The notes under the pieces: model-generated
Seen by the model: the letters and a program-made list of their open reading frames with translations, nothing else
Database searches by the model: none
Told to the model about the DNA's origin: nothing
Position numbers and translations under genes: made by a program
Part shown: piece after piece, positions 45,118 through 54,580 of the stretch
Layout: each line of letters begins with the position of its first letter
Numbering within the stretch: the first letter of the stretch is position 1
Origin: an uncultured Lachnospiraceae bacterium
Lineage (GTDB): Bacteria > Bacillota > Clostridia > Lachnospirales > Lachnospiraceae
NCBI GenBank assembly: GCA_902794095.1
Contig: CADBFZ010000005.1
Span: 160,819-224,818 of the forward strand
DNA: 64,000 bases
Direction: 5' to 3'

Positions 45118-45914
45118 TGACCAATTACAAGCTGATAATAAGATACGACGGCACCGGATACCGCGGGTGGGAACATCAGCCCGGCGAGGAGAAGACCATT
45201 CAGGGAAAACTCGAGACCGCGGTAATCAGGATGCTTAACCCCTCCGGGGTAAAAGAAAACGAAGGGCAGCCTGGCGACAGTCTCGGCTCCTTCGAAGGCG
45301 ACATTCCCGATATCATCTCTGCGGGCAGGACCGATGGCGGCGTACATGCACTTGCCATGTGTGCCAATGTAAAGCTTGATACGAAGCTGACCTGCACCGA
45401 GATAAGGGACGGTCTTAACAGGAACCTCCCCGATGACATCTGTGTCACAGACGTAAGCGTAGCGGGGGACAGGTTTCATGCAAGGTATAACGCAAAGGGC
45501 AAGACCTACAGATATACCTGCTATGCCGGAGAACTCAAGCCTGTTTTCGACAGAAGATATTGCTACGAGCTGGGAAAGGTGCCTGATATCGAGGCGATGA
45601 AAAAGGCCGCATCAATTATTATCGGCGAGCACGACTTTACTTCTTTTTGCGGAAACACACGTATGAAGAAGTCATGCGTAAGAACCGTCGACAAGATCGA
45701 CATTGAATACAAAGACAGTTATCTGACTTTAACCTATCACGGAAACGGCTTCCTCCAGTACATGGTAAGGATCATGACGGGAACCCTCCTTGAAGTGGGA
45801 CAGGGTAAGAGAACTCCCGAATCCGTGGCCGAGCTTTTCGATACATTGGACAGAAGCAAGGCAGGTTTTACGGCACCTGCAAGAGGACTTGCTCTTGTGG
45901 AGGTAGATTATTAA
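45117..45914 (+). CDS. truA: tRNA pseudouridine synthase A
   Basis: 265 aa. Converts U38-U40 of tRNA anticodon arms to pseudouridine. Catalytic Asp 73 lies in SAGRTDGGVHAL (the usual motif is GRTDAGVHA). Other signatures: IRYDGTGYRGWEHQP, RFHARYNAKGKTYRYTCY, HDFTSFCGNT, and GNGFLQYMVRIMTGTLLEVGQG. There is a longer acidic insert near residues 42-62 than in short homologues. Coupled to thrH by an ATG/TAA overlap. Confidence 0.95.
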   Translation: MTNYKLIIRYDGTGYRGWEHQPGEEKTIQGKLETAVIRMLNPSGVKENEGQPGDSLGSFEGDIPDIISAGRTDGGVHALAMCANVKLDTKLTCTEIRDGLNRNLPDDICVTDVSVAGDRFHARYNAKGKTYRYTCYAGELKPVFDRRYCYELGKVPDIEAMKKAASIIIGEHDFTSFCGNTRMKKSCVRTVDKIDIEYKDSYLTLTYHGNGFLQYMVRIMTGTLLEVGQGKRTPESVAELFDTLDRSKAGFTAPARGLALVEVDY

Positions 45915-45929
45915 CCGGGAAGGCACTTT

Positions 45930-46949
45930 ATGTCCGAAAAGGTATTGTACATAAGAGCGGATATGAACCCGCAGATCTCAGTCGGGCATGTGATGAGATG
46001 CCTTTCGGTTGCTGACTCTGCCAAGGAGCGCGGTATTAAGACCGTCTTCATCGCAGCGGACGACCAGCCCGCATCGCTGGTCCGAGAAAGAGGCCACGAG
46101 CTCATCGTTCTCGGAACCGATTGGCAGAACATGGACGGCGAACTTCCCGAACTTGAGAAGCTTATCACCGAGAGGAAGATAGATAGGATCCTCATCGATA
46201 CTTATCAGGTTACGGACTCATATCTGAGATATGTAAACGCACTTACCAAAGTTTTCTATCTCGATGACGTCAATGCTTTTCCATATCCCGTGTATGCGGT
46301 GATCAATTATTCGAACCACGCATCGGAATCAACATATCCGGTAAGATACCCCGGAACAAGATTCTATCTCGGATGCGGATATGCTCCCCTTCGTGAAGCA
46401 TTTAAAAATCCTCATCCCAAGAAAATAAATCAATCCGTTAAAAACGTGTTGATCTTATCCGGCGGTTCGGATCCTTACGGCATGCTTCCCGCCATACTTG
46501 AAGCACTGCCACTGAATAAGTACGAAACCGTAAACGCCATCTGCGGCAATTACAATGCGAACCTGGACATTATCAAAACCAAGTTTGCATCCTACCCTTC
46601 GGTGCACATATTACCTCGCGTGGAGAAAATATGGCGCTATTACGAAGAAGCCGATGTGGTAGTATCTGCAGGCGGAAGTACGCTTTACGAATTATCGTCC
46701 ATGGGAGTTCCTACGATCACGTATTCTTTTGTGGACAATCAGATCCCGAATGTCAGGGCATTTGACTTAGATGGTGTAATGCCTTATGCGGGAGATGCAC
46801 GCGGCGGCAATGTTCCGGCACGCGTAGCAAAACTGCTTGAAGATCTCGATGACCCCGCTGTCAGAAATGAAAACTCGAGAAGACTTCAAAGACTCGTTGA
46901 CGGACGAGGCGCAGACCGAATGGTGGATGTAATATGCGAAGGACCTTAA
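45930..46949 (+). CDS. PseG-like UDP-sugar hydrolase/glycosyltransferase-fold protein
   Basis: 339 aa. Begins VLYIRADMNPQISVGHVMRCLSVADSAKERG, the family start with the catalytic-type His after SVG; a C-terminal GT-B half has VVVSAGGSTLYELSSMGVPTITYSFVDNQ. PseG cuts UDP from an altrose derivative in pseudaminic acid synthesis. The other pse genes are not seen in this window, so it may act in a related pathway. It opens the surface-glycan locus and overlaps the ABC gene by 16 nt. Confidence 0.75.
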   Translation: MSEKVLYIRADMNPQISVGHVMRCLSVADSAKERGIKTVFIAADDQPASLVRERGHELIVLGTDWQNMDGELPELEKLITERKIDRILIDTYQVTDSYLRYVNALTKVFYLDDVNAFPYPVYAVINYSNHASESTYPVRYPGTRFYLGCGYAPLREAFKNPHPKKINQSVKNVLILSGGSDPYGMLPAILEALPLNKYETVNAICGNYNANLDIIKTKFASYPSVHILPRVEKIWRYYEEADVVVSAGGSTLYELSSMGVPTITYSFVDNQIPNVRAFDLDGVMPYAGDARGGNVPARVAKLLEDLDDPAVRNENSRRLQRLVDGRGADRMVDVICEGP

Positions 46950-48679
46950 GCAAATTAAATAAGATTCTTTCTGAAAAACAGAAAAAACACATGGCGTTTT
47001 TAACCGTCATGATGGTCATCGGTGCTCTTATTCAGACTGCAGGTGTCGGAATGCTGGTATCGGTGGTCAATATAGTGATCGATCCCGTAAAGAGTGCAAG
47101 CTCTCAGGCTGCTCAGATCTTCTACAACGTGATCGGTAAATCCCCAGAAGACGGATATCACATCTTCCAGTATTTCGTGATGTCATTTATGATCTTCGTC
47201 TTCATAGTTAAGAACCTGTATCTCTACGTTCAGCAGAAAGCAATGTATGCTTTCGTCTACAGAAATCAGTTTTCAACGTCCGAGCGAATGATGAGGAATT
47301 TCGTCCGCAAGGATTATGAATACTATCTCAATGCGGACACTGCGGTTGTCCAGAGATCAATCACCTCTGACGTTAACAATATGTACGCACTGATCCTTTC
47401 GATCCTTCAGCTTATCTCTGACGGATTTGTATCATTTTGCGTATGCATATTCTGCCTTATTCAGAGCGGACTGATGACCATAATCCTGGCAGCCGTTCTT
47501 ATAATTCTTCTCTGGATCATCAAGAAGAAATTAAAGCCCGTCATGTATAAAGCCGGTAAGGACAATCAGGATTACTACAGCGGACTTTTCAAGTGGATTT
47601 CACAAAGCGTCCTTGGAATCAAGGAAGTTAAGATCTTCGGACGCGAGAAATATTTCGTCGACAGCTACAACGAATGCGGTGACGGATATGTAAATGCTGT
47701 TCAGAAGTATTCACTTTACAACAGCATTCCCAAGCTCCTCATCGAAGCTGTGTGTGTTGCCGTCATGATGATCTACATGATAGTCATGATCGCAATCGGA
47801 AGAGATCCCGAGTCCCTCATGACAGACTTTGCAACACTTGCAGCGGCTGCACTGGTTCTTCTTCCTGCGGTCAACCGTATCAATAACCAGATCAATGCCA
47901 TGGCATACTTTGAACCTTTCCTGATGAACGTAAGCGACAATCTTCAGGATGACATAGACGATGAAAACACCGACATGGCTTTTGCGGCGGATGTCGATAA
48001 GCTCGAGCTTCATAAGTCGATAACCTTCGAAGGCATTACTTATTCATATCCGAACTCGGATGTGAAGATACTTGATAAAGCTGATTTTGAAATTCCCATC
48101 GGATCCAGCATTGGTATCGTAGGAACTACCGGAGCGGGTAAGAGTACTCTTGTTGATATTCTTCTCGGACTCTTAAAACCTCAGGCAGGCGTTATCAAAG
48201 CTGACGGCGCGGATATTAAGGATAACTACAGAAGCTTTCTTAAGAATGTCGGATATATCCCTCAGATGATCTTCATGCTGGATGATACCATCAGAAACAA
48301 TGTTGCGTTTGGTATTCCCGCATCTGAGCAGAGTGAAGAGCGTATCTGGGAAGCGTTAAAAGAAGCCGCTCTCGATGACTTCGTAAGAGGACTTCCCGAA
48401 GGACTTGATACGGGAATAGGAGAGCGCGGAATAAGAATCTCCGGCGGACAGCGTCAGAGAATCGGAATCGCAAGAGCACTTTATGCAGATCCCGAAGTAC
48501 TTGTTCTCGATGAGGCAACATCCGCACTTGATAACGAAACCGAGAATCTGATCATGGAATCCATCAACAGATTTATGGGACGTAAGACTCTTGTGATCAT
48601 CGCACACAGACTTCAGACCATTGAAAAGTGCGACATGGTATTCAGAGTAGGTGACGGACGCATAGTAAGAGAAAGATGA
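46934..48679 (+). CDS. ABC exporter, fused permease-ATPase (glycan or lipid flippase type)
   Basis: 581 aa. Six membrane segments (about 20-310), then an ATPase domain with Walker A GTTGAGKST (about 396-404), Q-loop VGYIPQMIFMLDDT, signature ISGGQRQR and Walker B VLVLDEATSAL. It resembles PglK/MsbA-type half-transporters that flip lipid-linked oligosaccharides. The surrounding glycan genes support such a role. It overlaps the genes on both sides (16 and 4 nt), so tight coupling is likely. Confidence 0.88.
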   Translation: MRRTLSKLNKILSEKQKKHMAFLTVMMVIGALIQTAGVGMLVSVVNIVIDPVKSASSQAAQIFYNVIGKSPEDGYHIFQYFVMSFMIFVFIVKNLYLYVQQKAMYAFVYRNQFSTSERMMRNFVRKDYEYYLNADTAVVQRSITSDVNNMYALILSILQLISDGFVSFCVCIFCLIQSGLMTIILAAVLIILLWIIKKKLKPVMYKAGKDNQDYYSGLFKWISQSVLGIKEVKIFGREKYFVDSYNECGDGYVNAVQKYSLYNSIPKLLIEAVCVAVMMIYMIVMIAIGRDPESLMTDFATLAAAALVLLPAVNRINNQINAMAYFEPFLMNVSDNLQDDIDDENTDMAFAADVDKLELHKSITFEGITYSYPNSDVKILDKADFEIPIGSSIGIVGTTGAGKSTLVDILLGLLKPQAGVIKADGADIKDNYRSFLKNVGYIPQMIFMLDDTIRNNVAFGIPASEQSEERIWEALKEAALDDFVRGLPEGLDTGIGERGIRISGGQRQRIGIARALYADPEVLVLDEATSALDNETENLIMESINRFMGRKTLVIIAHRLQTIEKCDMVFRVGDGRIVRER

Positions 48680-49536
48680 GTAAAGATAAGTTCATCTCCA
48701 ATTTGATATATGCGATCTGCGGTGCGGTATTGGTATGCGCAGTCTTCGGAATATGGACCATGACTGCTAAGAGAAACGTACCCGAGAAAACAGGAAGCAC
48801 CGTTGCAATATTCGGAGACAGCATCATCGCATATTCCCAGGATGAATTAAGCGTTGCATCACTCCTTGGAAGATATATGGAGAGTGATGTTACGGATCTT
48901 TCTTTTGGCGGAACCACCATGGCTTATACCGTAGAGGATTCGACTCTTGCATCCGACAGAAATTTCCTCAGCATGGCATCCATTGCCCTGGCATATGCAG
49001 CTGATGATTTTGCGCTTTTAAGAAATCACGAAACCAAGGCACCTGCCACGGAGTATTTCGAAGACAGGGAAAAGCAGTTGGAAGCACTGGACCTTAAGAA
49101 TACAGACATCGTGATAATCGAACATTGCTTAAATGATTATCACTGCGCAGTTTCAATAGGGGATAAAACTTCCGATTCGATCTATACATACACCGGAGCG
49201 CTCAGAACCGTTGTTGAAAAGATCCGCGATATCAATCCGAATATCAGGATCATAATCGTATCACCCACGGAGAAGTGGATGCCTGACGGAGTTAACGCAA
49301 GCGATTATGATTACGGCGGAGGAGTCCTTGATGAATATGTAAGGGCTCAGAGAGAAGTTGCAGAAGACCTGGGAGCCGAATACATATATCTCTATGACTT
49401 ATACGATACACCGGGAGTTGATGAACACGGCGAACCCATTTCGGGAATTGACTATACCGTTGACGGAACACATCCGAATTATTACGGAAGAGTACTTATA
49501 GCTCAGACCATAGCTGAGTATTTAAATGGAAATTGA
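48676..49536 (+). CDS. Membrane-anchored SGNH-family hydrolase
   Basis: 286 aa. One N-terminal membrane anchor (about 7-28), then an extracellular SGNH/GDSL esterase fold: block I AIFGDSI with Ser 49, block II SFGGTT, block III EHCLNDY, and block V VDGTHPNYYG with Asp/His. Such enzymes in glycan loci remove or transfer acetyl groups on the polymer. The motifs are complete, so it should be active. It starts inside the ABC gene stop (ATGA). Confidence 0.83.
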   Translation: MSKDKFISNLIYAICGAVLVCAVFGIWTMTAKRNVPEKTGSTVAIFGDSIIAYSQDELSVASLLGRYMESDVTDLSFGGTTMAYTVEDSTLASDRNFLSMASIALAYAADDFALLRNHETKAPATEYFEDREKQLEALDLKNTDIVIIEHCLNDYHCAVSIGDKTSDSIYTYTGALRTVVEKIRDINPNIRIIIVSPTEKWMPDGVNASDYDYGGGVLDEYVRAQREVAEDLGAEYIYLYDLYDTPGVDEHGEPISGIDYTVDGTHPNYYGRVLIAQTIAEYLNGN

Positions 49537-49538
49537 TT

Positions 49539-51080
49539 ATGACTGTTAACGAATCCATTACAAAACTGTATAAGAAATTTTCGGCATCGGACAAAGTAGC
49601 ATTCGTATCTGCTTTTGTGACCGGGCTCCTTGTTCATATGCCCGCAATGCTGATGGATGTTCCCAATCATGACGGACTTGCCAGCATGCATTTCTCACAG
49701 AACATGATCACGTCCGGAAGATGGTTTCTTGCGGCGGTATGCGCAGCATCATCCTTCTACACAGTTCCCTGGATCATCGGATTGATAGGACTGCTTGAAC
49801 TTGCAATCACCGCAGTTTTACTTAAGAGAATCTTCGAGATTGAAAACGGAGTATCGGTCTTTTTAATCTCCGCACTTCTCGTGGCATTCCCTTCACTTGC
49901 ATCCACCTTCGCATATGTCTTTACACTTGACGGATATATGGCGGGACTCATGCTTGCGGTACTTGCGGTTTACCTTGCCAAGAACAACCACTACATTCTC
50001 GGCGGCATAGCACTTGCATTCAGCCTCGGTACTTATCAGGCATATCTTCCCTTTGCAATGCTTCTTTCCATCTGCCTTGTATGGATGAAGATGGCATCCG
50101 GGGAAAAGAATGGGATTAAGAAATGCCTTGAGTATGTCTACATGGGAATGATCGGTGCAGTGCTTTATCTGGTTCTCCTTAAAATTCTCCTGGCAATCGA
50201 GGGTAAGGTTCTCGATACATATCAGGGAATCGACAATTTGGAAAATGCGGGACTTTCAAACAGAATCTCCGCACTTCCTCATCTCTATAAAGATTTTGTA
50301 AGCTTCACATTCTCGAAAGGATTCCTTGCGGGAGATGTGTGCGCGGCTGCAGGATTTGTTCTTGCTGTCTGTGCAGCGGTATCTGCAATATATCTTGTGA
50401 TCAAAGGCGGGATTTATAAGAAGGCATGGTTTTATTTTGTACTCCTTATCTCTGCCGTACTTGTTCCGCTTTCTGCAAACATCGTGCTTATGATCACTCC
50501 CGATGTTAAATACCATCTCATCATGAGATATCAGTGGGTGCTTTTCCTGATCGTAAGCGTAGTACTTTGTGACAAGGCTGTCGGAAAATTCGACAAAGCA
50601 AAATATAAGGCCTCCATCTCATGGCTCAGTGCCCTGGCTGCGACCATCATCGTAATCGCATATGCTGTGACCGACAACATCGGATATACAAATCTTCAGA
50701 GGATGTACGAGAAAACTTACGGCTATACCTTAAGACTTCTTGACCGCATAGAACAGACTCCCGGATATTATCAAGGCGTCCCTGTAGCAATCATGGGCGT
50801 AATAGGAGATGATGAATATCCTCCCACGGAAGTTACCGAGCCTGCCACAAGTGAGATGATAGGACTTACCGGGAATTGGCTTATCTACTCTGCAGACAAT
50901 TACGATCAGTTCGTAAGATATTATCTGGGAGCAACTTTAAATCTTGTTCCTGCTGAGAAAGAAACCGAGATTTATTATTCCGACGAGTATATCGCAATGG
51001 AAAGCTTCCCCGGAGATACAAGCGTTCAAATGATCGACGGCATCATCTGCGTTAAGACCGAAGATGCCTTAAGAGACTAA
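49539..51080 (+). CDS. Polytopic membrane glucosyltransferase-domain protein (GtrII family)
   Basis: 513 aa from the ATG at 49539; an in-frame TTG at 49533 overlaps the previous stop. About ten membrane segments. The N-terminal MPAMLMDVPNHDGLASMHFSQNMITSGRWFL and YVFTLDGYMAGLMLAVLAVYLAKN stretches match the Glucos_trans_II family, which moves glucose from a lipid carrier to a surface polymer at the outer face. The GT2 gene next door would make that lipid-linked sugar, the pairing known for O-antigen glucosylation (GtrB with GtrII). Confidence 0.82.
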   Translation: MTVNESITKLYKKFSASDKVAFVSAFVTGLLVHMPAMLMDVPNHDGLASMHFSQNMITSGRWFLAAVCAASSFYTVPWIIGLIGLLELAITAVLLKRIFEIENGVSVFLISALLVAFPSLASTFAYVFTLDGYMAGLMLAVLAVYLAKNNHYILGGIALAFSLGTYQAYLPFAMLLSICLVWMKMASGEKNGIKKCLEYVYMGMIGAVLYLVLLKILLAIEGKVLDTYQGIDNLENAGLSNRISALPHLYKDFVSFTFSKGFLAGDVCAAAGFVLAVCAAVSAIYLVIKGGIYKKAWFYFVLLISAVLVPLSANIVLMITPDVKYHLIMRYQWVLFLIVSVVLCDKAVGKFDKAKYKASISWLSALAATIIVIAYAVTDNIGYTNLQRMYEKTYGYTLRLLDRIEQTPGYYQGVPVAIMGVIGDDEYPPTEVTEPATSEMIGLTGNWLIYSADNYDQFVRYYLGATLNLVPAEKETEIYYSDEYIAMESFPGDTSVQMIDGIICVKTEDALRD

Positions 51081-51105
51081 TTAATTATGCGAAGAAAGGA
51101 ATGCC

Positions 51106-52050
51106 ATGATATCCGTAGTACTTCCCGCATACAATGAAAAAGAAAACATAGTTCCCGCAGTAACCGAGATCTCCAAAGTGATCGAAGGATGCGGCGAAGA
51201 TTACGAACTCCTTTTTATAAGCGACGGATCTTCCGACGGAACATATGACATTATTAAAGAGCAGTCTGCTGCAAATCCTCATGTAAAGGGTGCGGAGTTT
51301 TCCAGAAACTTCGGTAAGGAAGCTGCAATCTTTGCAGGCCTTTCCATCAGCTCCGGCGATGCGGTCATCGTAATGGACTGCGACCTTCAGCATCCCGTAA
51401 GCGCGATCCCGGAAATGATCGCCAAGTGGAAAGAAGGAGCCGAAGTAGTAGAGGGCATTAAGAAGAGCAGAGGACGAGAAGGAATCTTCCACAAGCTTGC
51501 AGCCGGCATCTTCTACGGAGTAATGAGTGCCCTTATCAAGATCGATATGTCCAGCTCATCCGACTTTAAGCTTCTCGACAGAAAGGCAGTGGATGCACTT
51601 CTTGAACTTCCCGAGAGCAACACATTCTTCAGAGCGCTTTCTTTCTGGATCGGATTTAGGTCAGAGAAGATCTACTACGATGTTGAGGAAAGAAGAACCG
51701 GAAAGAGCAAGTGGTCCCTTGGCGGACTTATCAGATACGCCATCAGAAATGCAACATCCTTCTCAACACTTCCTCTTAAACTCGTCACATGGATGGGATG
51801 GATATTCATTCTTTTCGCAGTGATACTCGGAATACAGACCTTGTTCAAGTTCTTCAGCGGAACTGCGGATAACGGATTTACGACAGTAATTTTACTTCAG
51901 TTAATAGTCGGCGGATTTATGATGCTCAGCATCGGAATAGCCGGTCATTATATAGCAAGGATCTACGAAGAGGTCAAAGGAAGACCCAGATTCATCATCA
52001 GGGATACAACGGGCGACCTTTTCGGAAATTTGAAAGGACAGTGGAAATAA
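51106..52050 (+). CDS. Family 2 glycosyltransferase, GtrB/DPM1-like
   Basis: 314 aa. GT-A domain: ISVVLPAYNEKENIVPAV at the start, FISDGSSDGTYD, MDCDLQHP (the DxD-like metal motif), and the RRTGKSKWSL motif typical of polyprenyl-phosphate sugar transferases. Two C-terminal membrane segments (about 228-250 and 262-288). It probably puts glucose or another hexose on undecaprenyl phosphate on the inner face for the GtrII protein. Directly followed (no gap) by the aminotransferase gene. Confidence 0.9.
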   Translation: MISVVLPAYNEKENIVPAVTEISKVIEGCGEDYELLFISDGSSDGTYDIIKEQSAANPHVKGAEFSRNFGKEAAIFAGLSISSGDAVIVMDCDLQHPVSAIPEMIAKWKEGAEVVEGIKKSRGREGIFHKLAAGIFYGVMSALIKIDMSSSSDFKLLDRKAVDALLELPESNTFFRALSFWIGFRSEKIYYDVEERRTGKSKWSLGGLIRYAIRNATSFSTLPLKLVTWMGWIFILFAVILGIQTLFKFFSGTADNGFTTVILLQLIVGGFMMLSIGIAGHYIARIYEEVKGRPRFIIRDTTGDLFGNLKGQWK

Positions 52051-53181
52051 ATGAAGATCAATTTTAACGTTCCTCCCTATATCGACAGCGCAATGGATTA
52101 TATCGCAGAATGCGTGCGCAACCAGAAGATCTGCGGCGACGGAGCTTATACCAAGAAATGTAACGAATGGATTGAAAAGAAAACAGGCACCGCCAAATGC
52201 CTTCTTGCAACAAGCTGCACACATGCTACCGAGCTTGCTGCCATCCTTTGTGATATCAAACCCGGTGATGAAGTTATCATGCCTTCATACACCTTCGTAT
52301 CAACCGCTAACGCATTCGTACTCAGAGGTGCGGTTCCGGTATTTGTAGATATCAGACCCGATACCATGAATATCGATGAGAAGAAGATCGAAGATGCAAT
52401 CACCGATAAGACCAAGGTCATCGCTCCCGTTCACTATGCGGGTGTAGGCTGCGAGATGGATACCATCATGGATATCGCAAAGCGTCATAACCTTAAAGTC
52501 GTAGAAGATGCCGCTCAGGGCGTTATGGCAACTTACAAGGGAAAATCTCTCGGTGCAATCGGAGACTTCGGTGCGTACTCTTTTCACGAGACCAAGAATT
52601 ACTCATCGGGTGAAGGCGGAGCAATCCTTATCAAGAATCCCGAGGATGCAGAGCGTGCCGAGATAATCCGTGAGAAGGGAACAAACAGAGCAAAGTTCTT
52701 CCGCGGTCAGATCGATAAGTACACATGGGTTGATATGGGATCTTCATACCTTCCCAGCGATATGAACGCAGCATACCTCTACTCACAGCTTGAGGTTGCG
52801 GATCAGATCAACGAGGACAGACTTGCAAGCTGGAATCACTATTACGAGAGACTTACCAAGCTTGCTGACGAGGAGAAGATTTCTCTTCCTTATGTACCCG
52901 AAGAGTGCCGGCATAACGCTCACATGTTCTACATTAAGTGTAAGGATATCGATGAGAGACAGGCTCTTATCAAGCACCTTGCAGCTAATGACATCATGGC
53001 TGTTTTCCATTACATTCCTCTTCACTCTGCACCTGCAGGAAAGTCCCTTGGAAGATTCCACGGCACAGATGAGTACACTACCAAAGAAAGCGAGAGACTT
53101 CTTAGACTTCCCATGTTCTATGGTCTTAAGCCCGATCAGGTAGATTTGATTTGCGATAAGATTACGGAGTTTTATGCTTAA
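52051..53181 (+). CDS. wecE: dTDP-4-amino-4,6-dideoxygalactose transaminase (WecE/RffA-like)
   Basis: 376 aa, DegT/DnrJ/EryC1/StrS aminotransferase. PLP lysine Lys 182 in FHETKNYSSGEGGAI; other signatures are CLLATSCTHATELAAIL, PGDEVIMPSYTFVSTANAFV, and VEDAAQGVMATYKGK. WecE turns dTDP-4-keto-6-deoxyglucose to an amino sugar; its substrate would come from RfbA and RfbB, encoded 6-8 kb downstream. So the surface polymer likely holds a 4-amino-4,6-dideoxy sugar. It overlaps the next gene by 8 nt. Confidence 0.9.
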   Translation: MKINFNVPPYIDSAMDYIAECVRNQKICGDGAYTKKCNEWIEKKTGTAKCLLATSCTHATELAAILCDIKPGDEVIMPSYTFVSTANAFVLRGAVPVFVDIRPDTMNIDEKKIEDAITDKTKVIAPVHYAGVGCEMDTIMDIAKRHNLKVVEDAAQGVMATYKGKSLGAIGDFGAYSFHETKNYSSGEGGAILIKNPEDAERAEIIREKGTNRAKFFRGQIDKYTWVDMGSSYLPSDMNAAYLYSQLEVADQINEDRLASWNHYYERLTKLADEEKISLPYVPEECRHNAHMFYIKCKDIDERQALIKHLAANDIMAVFHYIPLHSAPAGKSLGRFHGTDEYTTKESERLLRLPMFYGLKPDQVDLICDKITEFYA

Positions 53182-54580
53182 AAACGCGTCCGGAAAAATA
53201 AGCCGCGTATTTAAACTTGCGGTTTTGATCTTCCTGTCCGCGCAGATCCTTGTGGGATGTGCATGGGGCTTTCTTAACTGCTCCTCACTTCAGGTATTTC
53301 CCGATACGGTAGAGTTGGTTAAGTTATCCGGCACATTGAAACTTACCGGTGAAACGGGAATACTTTATCCTGCACTTTTAATCGTGATCAGGACCCTTAC
53401 CGTAAATGGTCCGATCAAGTTCTACTGGGTGATGTATCTTATCCAGATAATACTCGCACTCGCGTCCTGGTTTGTTTTTGCGAGAAACGTTTTAAGATTT
53501 GATTCGAAATATAAAGATGCATTCTTCGCACTTGCGGTTGTGACAGGCCCTTTTGCCATGCAGGTGCATCTTGCGGTTTTGGAATATTCTTTTGTTTCTT
53601 CTTTTGTCTGCCTTCTGGTTTCTTTTCAGATCAGGTTCGTGCGCGAGTGGAAGGATGAAGATAGAAAGCCCGGACTTGAGAAAGCTCTCAGGGACATCAG
53701 TGTAACTTCGCTCTTTTGGCTTGCAGCAGCTCTAACGAGAAAAGAATTCATCGTGATCGGATGTATTCCGGTCATCGCACTTCTCATCACCATCATTAAA
53801 AGAATGATTAAGAGCGAAGGAAAGAAGCTTGTTTCGATCATCTCGCCTGTCATCCTGATCCTAGCATTTACGGGAATCATCTGTATGACGGATTCGCTTT
53901 TCAGAAGCGGTGAGAGATTGTCACTTGCAGATTCCGTTAAAAGAGATCTCTACTACAGAGTTGCCTGGAGTGAGAACTTCCGTGACAGATATCACTGGCC
54001 TGAGTTTCTTACAAGCTTTGTTGATGAAGGAACCATGACACACTTCATGAACGATGCGGGACTTATCAGGGGTGAGTTTACCGAGTTTGCAACAGGAAAG
54101 CTTGGAAGTGAAGAGACCACTGCGAAGTTTTATGAGTGGGCGAAGATTTCTTTTGCTGGAAATAAGAAACAGATAGTTAAAGAGACAGTCTCTGATATTG
54201 CGGGATATGTCTTTGCACCTGCCAAGACCGAATACATTCTCAGGGGAAGTGAGTTCCCGGGATTTGCGGCAGGTAACTATGATGTGATGAAGCAACAGTG
54301 CCCGAAGCTTACCAAGTTTTATTTAAGAGGATTCAGCGTAGGATACATGGCGATGATAGTCATGTGCCTTGTAGGAATCCTGATTGAGAAGATAGCTGTT
54401 AAGCGAGGTTCGCTTACAAACTTCATCCCCCTGCTTCTCATCATTGTATTAACTTCGATAAGATATGCATTCCTGGGATGCAATGTTTACGATCACAGGA
54501 AAGTAGTGTTTACCACTTGTATGTGGATTGCAATTTTGACTGTATATGCTTTTAGGAATACTGATAACAATCTGTCTTGA
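53174..54580 (+). CDS. Polytopic membrane protein of the glycan locus, unknown
   Basis: 468 aa with about ten hydrophobic segments. An extracellular part near residues 240-355 holds SLADSVKRDLYYRVAWSENFRDRYHWPEF and similar. The general layout (N-terminal loop with charged residues after helix 1, several long helices, extracellular soluble region) resembles GT-C-type glycosyltransferases or polymerases, but I see no definite catalytic motif. Its position between WecE and DUF6077 genes suggests a role in assembly of the surface glycan. Confidence 0.72.
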   Translation: MLKNASGKISRVFKLAVLIFLSAQILVGCAWGFLNCSSLQVFPDTVELVKLSGTLKLTGETGILYPALLIVIRTLTVNGPIKFYWVMYLIQIILALASWFVFARNVLRFDSKYKDAFFALAVVTGPFAMQVHLAVLEYSFVSSFVCLLVSFQIRFVREWKDEDRKPGLEKALRDISVTSLFWLAAALTRKEFIVIGCIPVIALLITIIKRMIKSEGKKLVSIISPVILILAFTGIICMTDSLFRSGERLSLADSVKRDLYYRVAWSENFRDRYHWPEFLTSFVDEGTMTHFMNDAGLIRGEFTEFATGKLGSEETTAKFYEWAKISFAGNKKQIVKETVSDIAGYVFAPAKTEYILRGSEFPGFAAGNYDVMKQQCPKLTKFYLRGFSVGYMAMIVMCLVGILIEKIAVKRGSLTNFIPLLLIIVLTSIRYAFLGCNVYDHRKVVFTTCMWIAILTVYAFRNTDNNLS